Assembly (NCBI GenBank): GCA_016647705.1
Contig: JAENRU010000483.1
Location: 124,001-188,000, forward strand
Direction: 5' to 3'
Source: Eucommia ulmoides
Lineage: Eukaryota > Streptophyta > Magnoliopsida > Garryales > Eucommiaceae
DNA length: 64,000 nt
Part shown: in pieces, positions 43,745 through 55,296 of the stretch
Layout of the letters: every line of letters begins with the position of its first letter
Numbering within the stretch: position 1 is the stretch's first letter
Made by a program: the position numbers and the translations under genes
Notes under the pieces: generated by a model
Seen by the model: only the letters and a program-made list of their open reading frames with translations
Told to the model about the DNA's origin: nothing
Databases searched by the model: none

Positions 43745-45261
43745 TGATAGGTGTGAAAAACCTATCTATTTCTAAACCGGATTTGTTAGTTCTCAAGCAT
43801 TTTAGTTATATTTAATTGTGTTTTAGTGTGTTTTAGTGTAGAACAGGGAAAGGACCTCAAAGGGCGAGAAACAAGTGAAAACGGTGGAGAAACTGTGAAT
43901 AAAATGTGCAAAACAGGGTTTCGGTGAATAAAGACCACCGCTTAAGCGGAAGTTCCACCGCTTAGGCGGAAAAGAGGTAGAATGTTGGAGTGCTGAAAGG
44001 CTGAACCACCGCCTAGGCGAGAAAATAACAGAATATCTTGCCAGCAGCCACCGCCTAAGCGGAAAAACCACCGCTTAGGCGAAGTTACCGACAGAACTTA
44101 ACCGACTTAAGTCCACCGCCCGAGCGGTGAACCACTGCTTAGGCGGTGACACTCTGCACCGAAATATCTGTTTTTAGATATTTTGAAGATATTTCCAACC
44201 CTTGCCTATAAAACCCCTTTCTCCCCCAATTGCTAAAAATGTTAGAACCCCTTAGACGTGAGAGGAGGCTCCGGTTGTTCTTGGGAGCTCTCTTCCACCT
44301 TAGTTAGATTAGATTAGTTTAGGAGGTAGATTAGATTAGTTGTAAAGTGTGTTCTTGGCCAATCCTTGAAGAGCTAGAAGAGGAAGTTCATCAAGAGAGA
44401 AGAGGAAGCTCGGGAGGATTGTTCTTTGGCGAAAGTGGACTACTCCACTTTGAGATTTGGCTTTTTTTCCCTTGTTTTCATCTTTGTATTTAAATATTTA
44501 TAGTTGGTAATGATGATCTCCTCTTGAATTATGCTGTATTGGCTAAGAACATGTTAGTGTAAATTTAGAGATTAGTTAGGGGAATGTGTAGTTGTGTAAA
44601 TACTCGTTTGGTTTAATATACGTTTCTTTAACGATTGTTGTTTTAAGTCCGATTGTGTTTATTATTTGATGACGATCTTAATATGCTTGTAACGGTATTA
44701 GGGTTAGATTTGAGAATCTAGGGTTTGACACTCAGGAGAGGTAACTCTGGATTCGGACTAGGGTAAACACATCGTTATGACCTAACGACCCGAGAGGGCG
44801 TTAGTTAGTATGCAATCGATGACGTTGGGTCAAGACTCATGCGACCTAGAGTTATTAAGACATCGAGGGGGACCTCAGCGTCGACTCGAAGTCACGTATT
44901 CCCTCGTCTTACACTCGGAAGAGGTGGCGGATAAGTTTACGAACCGAGATTGTCGGATACCTAAACTTCGTTATTGTTAACCTAACGAAATCAAACGTGT
45001 ATTAAGTGAACGAAATCAATCCCTAATTAATCAACTTAGTTAGAATTAACCCACTAATTGTAGTTTAGCTTAATTTAATTTCAATTTATGTCTTCCGTCG
45101 TCAAGATAACATGAGATTACGTCAATTGCGGTATTCAATTCAATTATTCACACTTTTTTCTGTGGGAACGATATCCGATCTTCAAAGATTCACTATATTA
45201 AAAATTTAGATCTTGTATACTTGCGAGCGTAAGTAGGCGTGCACGAAAAACGCCCCTACCA
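43745..45261 (+). repeat. LTR type X, plus copy
   Basis: It is 1517 bp, starting TGATAGGTGTGAAAAACC and ending CGCCCCTACCA. The primer site follows within seven bases, so it acts as a 5' LTR. The palindromic CCGCxTAxGCGG motif cluster lies at about 43930-44150. A TATAAAACC box near 44211 is a plausible promoter. Confidence 0.92.
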
Positions 45262-45267
45262 AGTTTT

Positions 45268-45285
45268 TGGCGCCGTTGCCAGGGA
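45268..45285 (+). other. Primer-binding site, tRNA-Asp type
   Basis: TGGCGCCGTTGCCAGGGA matches the complement of the plant tRNA-Asp(GUC) 3' end with one mismatch. Spacer to the LTR end is AGTTTT. Confidence 0.85.
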
Positions 45286-45320
45286 TTGGTTATTTGTTAA
45301 ATTCTGTTCCCGGCCTCATC

Positions 45321-45348
45321 ACCAAGTTTTTGGCGCCGTTGCCGAGGA
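45321..45348 (+). repeat. Second primer-site copy
   Basis: ACCAAGTTTT directly followed by TGGCGCCGTTGCCGAGGA repeats the end-of-LTR plus primer-site sequence 63 bp downstream of the first. Whether it primes is unknown. Confidence 0.8.
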
Positions 45349-46525
45349 TTGGAAGGAGTGTTACTATTGATATTGTGAGTAAATAACTTGATTTTAATCT
45401 AGGCATTTTTGTATATAATTTTCGTTTGTAGTTTTATTTTTGTTTCCGGCAGGATGCTTGAAGATGTTAGATCGACAGGTGCTCTTACGGTTCGATCATT
45501 GAATATCTCACCAGTCTTGAGGGCATGTGTCGGGCCGAGAACATTAAACCAAGTGCTTCTTGGGAGGCAACCTAGGGTCACAAATAAGTTAGATACATCT
45601 CCGTCAATTTGAGTCGGAGGCAAGATCCTCTCACCTCCCAGGTATGTGTTCTAAACCTCCGTCTTTAATATCATGCTATATACTGTCATTGGGATCGCTG
45701 ACGGCTTGTTTGGACACCACCTATGTTGAGTTGGTGGTGATGTGTAGTATGTTTTAGTATGTGTATATGTTTTTAGTTAAATTTTACTGTTTTTATCATT
45801 TGCATGCTTGTTTAGGATTAGTTTGTTTAGTTTAGTTGTTGTTTTGTGTTGAGTTTTGACGTCATCAGGGCCTATACCCGATGATGATTCTGCACCCTGA
45901 TTGTTTTGAGGTCGAGCGTAAAGCTCATTCATGTTTGTTCTGTGTGCTTGACGTATCGTCTTAGTAAAAGTTATTGTGGATCGTAAATGCACGAGCACGT
46001 AAACTCAATATAGCACTATTTTATTGATTTGAAACTGATTATCCGTCAATCAATTTCATAACAATAAGGATTCTAGAACCTGATTTGGGAGAAATTCGAG
46101 GCGAAATCCTAGGCGAGGTTGTTTAGAAGATATGATTTAGGCAGTCATTTGATCGCTTGAGCCTTTTGAAGCCTACCATGTAATATCATTATCCCTCATT
46201 ACCCTGTCAAAGCCTAATAGCCGTTTCAATTCTGAACACTTAACAAATTCCCTAGCCGATTGAATTTTTTCCAAACCTATATCGCTAAACTGAAGGCACA
46301 ATTTGAGTGAATCAAGTTAGCATTTCGCTACTTGATGTGAGCGGTTGGGTTTAGGACAAAATTCTAATTTGGTTCGGTATTCGAGTACTCGCTTGTCGTT
46401 TGTCGTTCATATTGTTTGTACATTCCTAAGGTTATAAGAATTTGAATACGTTTTGGGGTGTGTTAATTAATCATTTTTGCATACTCTTAAAATTGTAGAA
46501 ATTCGAATGAGTTTGGGGGTGTGTT

Positions 46526-46557
<32 letters not shown>

Positions 46558-47166
46558 TGGCACGACAAGTGAGTACGACGTTCTTAAACGTTTGTTCATG
46601 GTTGTTTCTAAAAAATATGGGGTTTTGAGTGTGAGAATGCCAAGCGATGTGCCTCGGGTAACATTAAGTTAACGACGTTAACCTATTCTTTATTCAAAAA
46701 AAAAAAACCTTGGCCATTATTCCAAAACCGAACCAAGCCCTACTGATCTTCATGAACCTCTGAGCCTACATTAGTGGAGAATAGATCCCAGGTCAGGCGT
46801 ATGGATTACCTATACCTTAAAGGTTTTAGTCATGATCTTTATTTAGGGATAATCCCATCTAATCAATAGATAGTAGTATAATTGAGTTTAATCACATACA
46901 CTTAAACAGGATTTAGAATGGCGCTTACTATTTTTGAACGTTGAAATTTTAGAACACCACATAATTTGATTTATGCCTGAACTTGATAGGATTGGGAGCC
47001 GATGAGGGAAAAATCTGTCGGCCAGTAGATGATAATCAAAACTTACACATTTTTGTTTTTAATGGTTTTCGTTTGTAGTTTTTAATTTCGTAATTAGTTT
47101 GTATACTTTCTCTATTGTGTGGGTGTTTTGCTCGAGGACTAGCAAAATTCTGAGTTTGGGGGTATA
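45349..47166 (+). other. Internal region A, non-coding
   Basis: No frame of meaningful length. A short frame at 45409-45612 overlaps the conserved GGAGGCAACC block and ends before the CCCAGGTATGTG donor-like site (45635-45650). Blocks shared with 3136-4591 and with internal region B follow. A 22-A run lies at 46530-46550. It ends with the polypurine tract GTTTGGGGGTAT at 47154-47165. Confidence 0.6.
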
Positions 47167-48836
47167 TGATAGGTGTAAATTACCTACGTATTTCCAATCC
47201 AAATTTGTTAGTTTTCGAGTACGTTTATAGTTATTTTTATATGTTTTAATATGTTTTTATACTTTTTGTATAAATCAGGTGTGTGGAGCAAAAAGATAAG
47301 AAACTGGAGCTAAAACGATGAGATCGAACCAAAGGCGAGTCAAAGTTATGGTGGATAAATAAGCAAGGAGGCAAAAATATGAAGGAAGCCCACCGCCTAG
47401 GCGTCCAGACCTCCGCCTAAGCAGTGAAGATGCTGAGAATGACAAAAGGCTACTGACAGCCCACCGCCTAGGCAGGAAATTCCTCTGCCTAGGTGGAAAC
47501 CCCAGTAGAAACATTTCCAAGTCCACCGCCTACTTCTTCGCTTAGGCGGTCACCAAACCTGCAAAGCCGGTACAAGTGTTGTAATTTTAAGTCTATTTTG
47601 GACTATTATGAAATCCAATTTTGGAAATTCTCAAAACATGTAAGTTGTAGATATTTTTCTTAGCTTTCCATAGGTTTTTGAATCACCTCAATCGGAGTTC
47701 AGATGAAGAAGTTACAACCAAAATAAAATTTCAAACCTGCAGTAACTTTGCCTAGGCGAATTTCCGGCAGAAAGTTAACCGACTTAACTTCGCCTAGGCG
47801 AAAATCCTGCAGCATACCCTTGATATTTATTAGATATTTTGAGATCTTTTGGGATATTTTTTAATCTCTTCTCTCATCTTCTCTTTCCTCTCATCAACCC
47901 TTAAGGCCTTAGGCCATATTTTAGGATTAGGATTAGGGATTTTTGAAGGAGAGCTCTCAACCCGAGGTGGAGGATCAACGAGGAAGCGATCGATCGACGT
48001 TTCTAGCGGCAAATCTTCGGATATCGGTTAAGTCGCTCGTTTCCTCTCTTTGTTTTATTCATTTTGGTAGTTGTTGAGCATGTTTAGCTCGTTTTACATT
48101 GTATAAAAGGTTAGGACCATGAGTTAAACATGGATTGTAATAGGGATTAACGTATTATTTATGAAAATGTAGTTTTGGTTGAATTTTTGTTTCGTTTATG
48201 GTTCTTCCTTATAATTTCAATTGTGTTGCCGTGTTTTCTATTATTATATTCTAGTTTAGATATATTGAGAATACGGGGTTTGACACTCGGGAGAGGTAAC
48301 CCCGGATTCGGACTAGGGTTAACACAACACGACAATCTAACAACCCGGGAGGGCGTTAGAAAGTGTGCAATCGATGACGTTGGGACGAGACTCACGTGAC
48401 CTAGAGTCATTAAGACGTTGAGGAGGACTTCAGCATTGACACGAAGTCACGTATTCCCCAGTCTTACACTCGGAAGAGGTGGCGAGGGAGTTTATGAACC
48501 GAGATTGTCGGATATGCCGAACGCCATTAATGTTAACTAAAACAAAATCAAACGCATTTAAGTAAATAAAGTTAATCCCTAGGCAATCTACTCCCCTAAA
48601 CAATCTCAAATTAGTATTTATAGTATAGTTAACTTAATTAGTATATTAGTTTAGTATTAGTATTAAATTAAATTCCATTTTTGTCGCCTAGATAAAGTTA
48701 GGTTACGACAATCGCGATACTCGATAGTAACAACACCAATCCCTGTGGATACAATACCCGACCAAAAGGTCCACTATACTAAAACTTGATCCGTACGCTT
48801 GCGGTGAAAGTGACAGCGCTTATTTAGCGGCCACCA
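47167..48836 (+). repeat. LTR type Y, plus copy
   Basis: It is 1670 bp, starting TGATAGGTGTAAATTACC and ending GCGGCCACCA. A polypurine tract precedes it, so it sits as a 3' LTR. CCGCCTAGGCG motifs cluster at 47390-47560 and 47750-47800. It is more similar to the 771-5940 LTRs than to type X. Frames at 47275-47526, 47830-48031 and 48159-48410 are LTR by-products. Confidence 0.92.
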
Positions 48837-48856
48837 AGTTTTTGCAAAAACTTGGT
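48833..48856. repeat. Perfect 24-bp palindromic tail-to-tail junction
   Basis: ACCAAGTTTTTG is followed at once by its exact reverse complement. Each half is an LTR end (ACCA), the six-base spacer AGTTTT, and TG, the first two bases of the primer site. Both LTRs thus end with bases that lie between LTR and primer site and would be removed by integrase processing. Confidence 0.95.
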
Positions 48857-50370
48857 AGGGGCGTTTTTTGTGCACGCCTACTTACGCTCACAAGTATAAG
48901 AGGTCTAAAGTTTTAATATAGTGGATCTTTGTATATTGGATATCGTTCCCACAGAGAAAAGTGTGAATAATTGAATTGAATACCGCAATTGACGTAATCT
49001 CATGTTATCCTGACGACGGAAGATATGAATTAAAATTAAATTAAGCTAAACTACAATTAGTGGGTTAATTCTAACTAAGTTGATTAATTAGGGATTGATT
49101 TCGTTCACTTAATACACGTTTGATTTCGTTCGGTTAACAATAATGGAGTTTAGGTATCCAACAATCTCGGTTCGTAAACTTATCTGCCACCTCTTCCGAG
49201 TGTAAGACGAGGGAATACGTGACTTCGAGTAGACGTTGAGGTCTCCCTCGATGTCTTAACGACTCTACACCACGTGAGTCTTGACCCAACGTCATCGATT
49301 GCATACTAACTAACGCCCTCCCGGGTCATTAGGTCGTAACGATGTGTTTACCCTAGTCCAAATCCAGGGTTACCTCTCCCGAGTGTCAAACCCTAGATTC
49401 TCAAATCCAACCCTAATACCGTTCCAAGCATATTAAGATCGTCATCAAATGATAAACACAATCGGACGTAAAACAACAACCGTTAAAGAAACGTATATTA
49501 AACCAAACGAGTATTTACACAACTACACATTCCCCTAACTAATCTCTAAATTTACACTAACACGTTCTTAGCCAATACAACATAATTCAAGAGGAGATCA
49601 TCATTACCAACTATAAATATTTAAATACAAAGATGAAAGCAAGGGAAGAAAAGCCAAATCTCAAAGTGGAGTAGTCCACTTTCGCCAAAGAACGATCCTC
49701 CCGAGCTTCCTCTTCTCGCTTGATGAATTTTCTTTTCTAGCTCTTCAAGGATTGGCCAAGAACACTCTTTACAACTAATCTAATCTACTTCCTAAACTAA
49801 TCTAATCTAACTAAGGTGGAAGAGAGCTCCCAAGAACAACCGGAGCCTCCTCTCACGTCTAAGGGGTTCTAACATTTTTAGCAATTGGGAGAGAAAAGGG
49901 TTTTATAGGCAAGGGTTGGAAATATATTCAAAATATCTAAAAACAGATATTTCTGTGCAGAGTGTCACCGCCTAAGCGGTGGTTCACCGCTCGGGCGGTG
50001 GACTTAAGTTGGTTAAGTTCTGTCGGTAACTTCGCCTAAGCTGTGGTTTTTTCCGCTTAGGCGGTGGCTGCTGGCAAAATATTCTGTTGTTTTCTCGCCT
50101 AGGCGGTGGTTCAGCCTTTCAGCACTCCAACATTTTGCCTCTTTTCCGCCTAAGCGGTGGAACTTCCGCTTAGGCGGTGGTCTTCATTCACCGAAACCCT
50201 GTTTTGCACATTTTATTCACCGTTTCTCCACCATTTTCACTTGTTTCTCGCCCTTTGAGGTCCTTTCCCTGTTCTACACTAAAACACACTAAAACATAAT
50301 TAAATATAACTAAAATTCTTGAAAACTAACAAATCCGGTTTAGAAATAGATAGGTTTTTCACACCTATCA
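48853..50370 (-). repeat. LTR type X, minus copy
   Basis: It is 1518 bp and about 96-97 percent identical by eye to 43745-45261, in reverse orientation. On the minus strand a polypurine tract (GTTTGGGGGTAT) precedes it, so it sits as a 3' LTR. The palindromic motif cluster is at 49960-50200. Confidence 0.92.
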
Positions 50371-52479
50371 ATACCCCCAAACTTAGAATTTGGCTAGTCC
50401 TCGAGCCAAACACTAACACTAAACTAAACTAAATAACAAACTAACTAACAAAAAATGAAAAATTACAATAACACAAATGAAGTATATGCATGTAAGTATA
50501 GAGTTCAATCGAAATGACCAATTTGTTCCTCCCTCAACATTCCTAAATCGGATCAAGATCGGGAAGTAACCCACACCAAATGGTGTTCTAGAATTTCAAC
50601 TATCAATATCAATAAAAACTATTCTACATCCATTTGAAGTGTGTGTGTGAGAACTCGAATGTATAACTAGTCAAATACCGGATTCGATTATTCAATTGTT
50701 AAGCTCATAATTTAAACCGTTGAAGGATTCAGGAAAACCATAAGCTTGATTAGAGTCTACTATCCAGTAATGTAGGCTCGGATATTCACATAAATCAATA
50801 GGACTTGGTTTGGCTTTGGAAAACGACCACGGGTATCACTTGGAATAAAATAGCAAATTGGTTTAATCGATCGATACCCGAAGTAAAATCACTTGTCGCT
50901 ATCCTCTCTCATAACCCCACATTTAAAGTACAACTCTGAATAGGAAACGAAAGTCCCAGTATTCACTTGTCGAAAGAGAAGAAAAAAGAAAATTATATTT
51001 ACATATATTTTTTTTTTTACCAACATATTCCTAAATTAAGTCGAATAATTACAGTTTTAGGAGAGTGCAAAAAGAAGTTAGAGAAACACACCCCCAAAAT
51101 TATTCGAATTTGTAAAATTTTAGGAATATGTAAAAAGAAATGATAGAATTTGACAAGTGAATACATTAATACCGAATCAATAAAAATTTATCAGAAACCC
51201 AACCGCTCACTTGATATTACTCAATTTTGAAAATTAGGCTTAGCGACTTTGGTTTAGGAAAAATTTAAATGAAAATAGTATTTGAAACGTATTCAAAATT
51301 GATTACGTTCTCGGCTTCGACAGGGGAAATAAGGAATGAAAATTTTCAGGTTAGCTGCAATGGATCAAGCGAAAAATTGACTGCCTAAATCATGTCTCTG
51401 AAATTACCTTACCTAGGATTCCGTCTCAAGTTTTCCCCAAATCAAGTTCTAGTTTCCTCATTTTATATGATGAACTTAATATCGAATAATCAACGTCTAA
51501 TCTTTCAGATAATTATACTTTGAGTTCAAATGTCGTGCAATTTTCGGATCGAGATAATTTTTACCCAATCGACATGTTAAGCACACAAAACACACAAGGA
51601 AGGTATTACCCTCGACCTCAATATGCAATTAGGGGGTAATTCTCATCATCGGGTCTTGGCCCAAATGAACTTACATCTAAACATGCAAATACAACTTTAT
51701 ATATACACAATACTAAACTAATTCTAATACTAACATACATAAATTAATCTAACACTAAACATGCAAAAACAAAAATTAAACTAACTAAACTAAAAATTTA
51801 AAAACTAAAACATTCATTATAATAAAATACATACTCAAAATAATGGTTCATCCTTTTCTACAAAAAATCAAAATGGATGAACATCCACTAAACTATCATC
51901 TACTCCATACCAATACAGGCTTGAACATGGCAGTGTTCCAAAAGCAGCGAACCCAATAAACATATAGCATTCATGCAAACAAAATGGGTTGAAGACATAC
52001 CTAGGGAATAAGACTTATTCCCTACTGTTCACCTGACAGGAAATTCCTCTCTACCACCATCATGTCGGAATGGAAATTGTGGCGGTTGCAAAAAGTACGG
52101 TGGCAATGCCGAAGCGGTCGCACATGAACCTGTGGATTTGACATGGTCCACACACTAATCACAACGTTTCAACAAAATATGAACAATATAGCATGCAATT
52201 TTGTTTCACACAATTCAACAATCCATAGAAACTAAGTTATCACCAAAAATCAAACCAAAATCCCAAAGTGATAAAGAAAATCATGAAAATAGGATTTGAA
52301 AATTGATTTGTGGTGGATGATTTGGGGTGGAAAACACAAATTTTGGTAATGGAAGGATGATTTTTGAGTATTGGAACGGTTTGGAAGTGAGGTTTTAGAG
52401 AGAATAGTGGAGGTTTTTGGGGAAGGAACCTTGCGATATTCAATTTTTGAACAAACGGGTGCTATTTTCACTGCAGATG

Positions 52480-52790
52480 TTCCACCGCTTGAGCAGTGGA
52501 ACTCTTTTCTTTAAAATCAAACCTTCTGACGAAATTCCGCCTAGGCGGTGGTTTTTCCGCCTAAGCGAAATTACACCAGTGTGAAAACATTTTGTTTTAT
52601 TGTTAATCCACCTAGACGGTGGTTTCGCCGCCTAAGCGGTGGAGCGTATTTTGAAAATTTGGTGCATCTTGTATTTTTACCGCCTGAGCGGTGGTTTACT
52701 GCTTGGGCGGTGGGCCTTTTTTGCTGAAAAACACCTTCTCTGTATTTTTACCGCCAAAACGGTGGTTTACCGCTTGGGCGGTGGGCCTTT
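52480..52790. repeat. Array of palindromic CCGCCTAGGCGG-type motifs
   Basis: About nine copies of a motif close to CCACCGCCTAGGCGGTGG appear within 310 bp, several as pairs separated by TTT (for example near 52545, 52612, 52680 and 52752). The last two pairs are near-direct repeats with a period of about 70 bp. The same motif marks every LTR of this family. Confidence 0.85.
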
Positions 52791-53349
52791 AGCTCCTACT
52801 TTTGTGTTTTTTCTCAAATTTTCAAAATACGGCCCAACCCCGTAAATTTTCACTTCGCTTGTTCAATGTGTTTAAATTTAAAATACTTTCCCAAACTTCC
52901 ACGCTCCTAAATTCACTGCCGAACACGTTCCGAAGCCATGCCGGCTTCCAAAAGAATAAATAATCAAATTAATAGTAACAAAAATCGGGTAATTTGATAC
53001 CCTAAGTTTTAATTCAAAAGAATAGCACTTGAGTTACCGTCCCCAGCTGGACTTTTGTATCACTAAGTATTTTTCACCAAAATTCCCCATAGACAAGGAA
53101 TTTGGGCTCAAATGCTTAGTCGGATCAAGATCATGGCTTTGAATTCGGCTTCTTTTCTCAGTCCTTATTATTTTCAACAAGCTCCATCTCGAGATTGAGA
53201 ATTAGCCTTCTTCATCGTTTCTCGCACTGCTTGATCTCATTAACACAATGAAACAAAACTAAAAATTAAAAACTAAACAAAAATAAATGTCAGGATTAAC
53301 ATTCGACCACTTAGTCGCAATATCAACTTAGAATTCACACTAATCCCAC

Positions 53350-53581
53350 GTCTACAATGCCAAAGACTTGGTGTGTTGACGGACTAGGAAACGATCAATT
53401 TGCTTTTCCTATATAAAACTTAAGTTCTGAGCCGATACCACGTTTCTTTTGCAATATTCAATTAAATTCAAACTAATCTCACGTCAACAATCGCCAAAGA
53501 CTTGGTATATGTTGAGGGGAACAAAATTTGACAATAATCAAATAAAATTCACACTAATCCCCGGCAATGGCTCAAAAAACT
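53350..53581 (-). repeat. Three reiterated primer-site-like sequences
   Basis: On the minus strand, CCAAG followed by T-rich DNA, a TTGGCG-like core and a GATTAGT tail occurs at about 53557-53581, 53470-53505 and 53350-53378. Only the first is in the proper place next to LTR-Y, and it is degraded. The other two resemble it to a lesser degree. Confidence 0.55.
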
Positions 53582-55291
53582 TGGTGGCCGCTAAATAAGC
53601 ACTGTCACTTTCACCGCAAGCGTACGGATCAAGTTTTAGCATAGTAGACCTTTCGGTCGGATATCGTATCCACAGGGATTGGTGTTGTTACTATCGAGTA
53701 TCACGATTGTCGTAACCTAACTTTATCTAGGCGACAAAAATGAAATTTAATTTAATACTAATACTAAACTAATATACTAATTAAGTTAACTATACTATAA
53801 ATACTAATTTGAGATTGTTTAGGGGAGTAGATTGTCTAGGGATTAACTTTATTTACTTAAATGCGTTTGATTTTGTTTTAGTTAACATTAACGACGTTCA
53901 GCGTATCCGACAATCTCGGTTCGTAAACTCCCTCGCCACCTCTTCCGAGTATAAGACCGGGGAATACGTGACTTTATGTCAACGCCGAAGTCCCCCTCAA
54001 CATCTTAATGACTCTAGGTCACGTGAGTCTCATCCCAATGTCATCGATTGCACACTTTCTAACGCCCTCCTGGGTCGTTAGATTGTCGTGTTGTGTTAAC
54101 CCTAGTCCGAATCTGGGGTTACCTCTCCCGAGTGTCAAATCTCGTATTCTCAATATATCTAAACTAGAATATAATCATAGAAAACATGGCAACACAATCG
54201 AAATTATAAGGAACAACCATAAACGAAACAAAAATTCAACCAAAACTACATTTTCATAAATAATACGTTAATCCCTATTACAATCCATGTTTAATTCATG
54301 GTCCTAACCATTTATACAATGTAAAACAAGCTAAACATGCTCAACAACTACCAAAATGAAGAAAACAAAGAGAGGAAACGAACGACTTAGCCGATATCCA
54401 AAGATTTGCCGCTAGAAACGTCGATCGATCGCTTCCTCGTTGATCCTCCACCTCGGGTTGAGAGCTCTCCCTCAAAAATCCCTAATCCTAATCCTAAAAT
54501 ATGGCCTAAGGCCTTACGGGTTGAAGAGAGGGAAGAGAAGATGAGAGAAGGGATTAAAAAATATCCCAAAAGATCTCAAAATATCTAATAAATATCAAGG
54601 GTGTGCTGCAGGATTTTCGCCTAAGTGAGTAAAACTTCACCTAGGTGAAGTTAAGTTGGTTAACTTTCTGTCGGAAATTTGCCTAGGCGCAGAAAAATTC
54701 GCCTAGGTGAAGTTACTGCAGGTTTAGAATTTTGTTTTGGCTGTAACTTCTTCATCCGAACTCCGATTGAGGTAATTCAAAAACCTATGGAAAGCTAAGA
54801 AAAATATCTACAACTTACATGTTTTTAGAATTTCCAAAATCGGATTTCATAATAGTCCAAAATAGCCTTAAAGTTACAGCATCTGTACCGACTTTGCAGG
54901 TTTGGTGACCGCCTAAGCGAAGAAGTAGGCGGTAGACTTGGAAATGTTTCTACTGGGGTTTCCACCTAGGCGGAGGAATTTCCTGCCTAGGTGGTGGGCT
55001 ATCAGTAGCCTTTTGTCATTCTCAGCATCTTCACTGCCTAGGCGGAGGTCTGGACGCCTAGGCGGTGGGCTTCCTTCATATTTTTGCCTCCTTGCTTATT
55101 TATCCAACGTAACTTTGACTCGCATTTGGTTCGATCTCATCGTTTTAGCTCCAGTTTCTTATCTTTTTGCTCCACACACCTGATTTATACAAAAAGTATA
55201 AAAACATATTAAAACATATAAAAATAACTATAAACGTACTCGAAAACTAACAAATTCGGATTGAAAATACGTAGGTAATTTACACCTATCA
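53582..55291 (-). repeat. LTR type Y, minus copy
   Basis: It is 1710 bp, about 95 percent identical by eye to 47167-48836, in reverse orientation. It is followed on the minus strand by the primer site, so it sits as a 5' LTR. Its U3 end at 55291 abuts the GCATG target repeat. The motif cluster is at 54620-55070. Confidence 0.92.
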
Positions 55292-55296
55292 GCATG

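Larger units (their letters stand above)
50371..53581 (-). other. Internal region B, non-coding
   Basis: Read on the minus strand it begins at 53581 with a decayed primer site (53557-53574) and ends with the polypurine tract at about 50371-50385. It is 3.2 kb, longer than region A, with no significant frame. It contains the motif array at 52480-52790. Blocks shared with region A and 3136-4591 lie at 50400-51650. The short frame at 52240-52471 is probably chance. Confidence 0.6.
43745..55291. mobile_element. Tail-to-tail composite of two gypsy-like elements in one target site
   Basis: The order is LTR-X (+), internal A (+), LTR-Y (+), LTR-X (-), internal B (-), LTR-Y (-). GCATG flanks the whole at 43740-43744 and 55292-55296, and no other target duplication was seen at the inner joins. 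Both outer ends are LTR starts (TGATAGG and its reverse complement), so the unit integrated by two U3 ends. The inner LTRs meet tail-to-tail at a perfect palindrome (48833-48856). No pol genes are present, so both halves are non-autonomous and depended on another element. X and Y are related but distinct LTR types. Copies of each type differ by about 3-5 percent by eye, and the similar values fit joint arrival. Confidence 0.85.

Noticed and set aside
47275..48410. Short frames in LTR-Y (for example 47275-47526, 47830-48031, 48159-48410) and their mirror copies at 54008-55183
   Set aside because: They lie inside LTRs, overlap on both strands, recur because the LTR recurs, and have no known motif.
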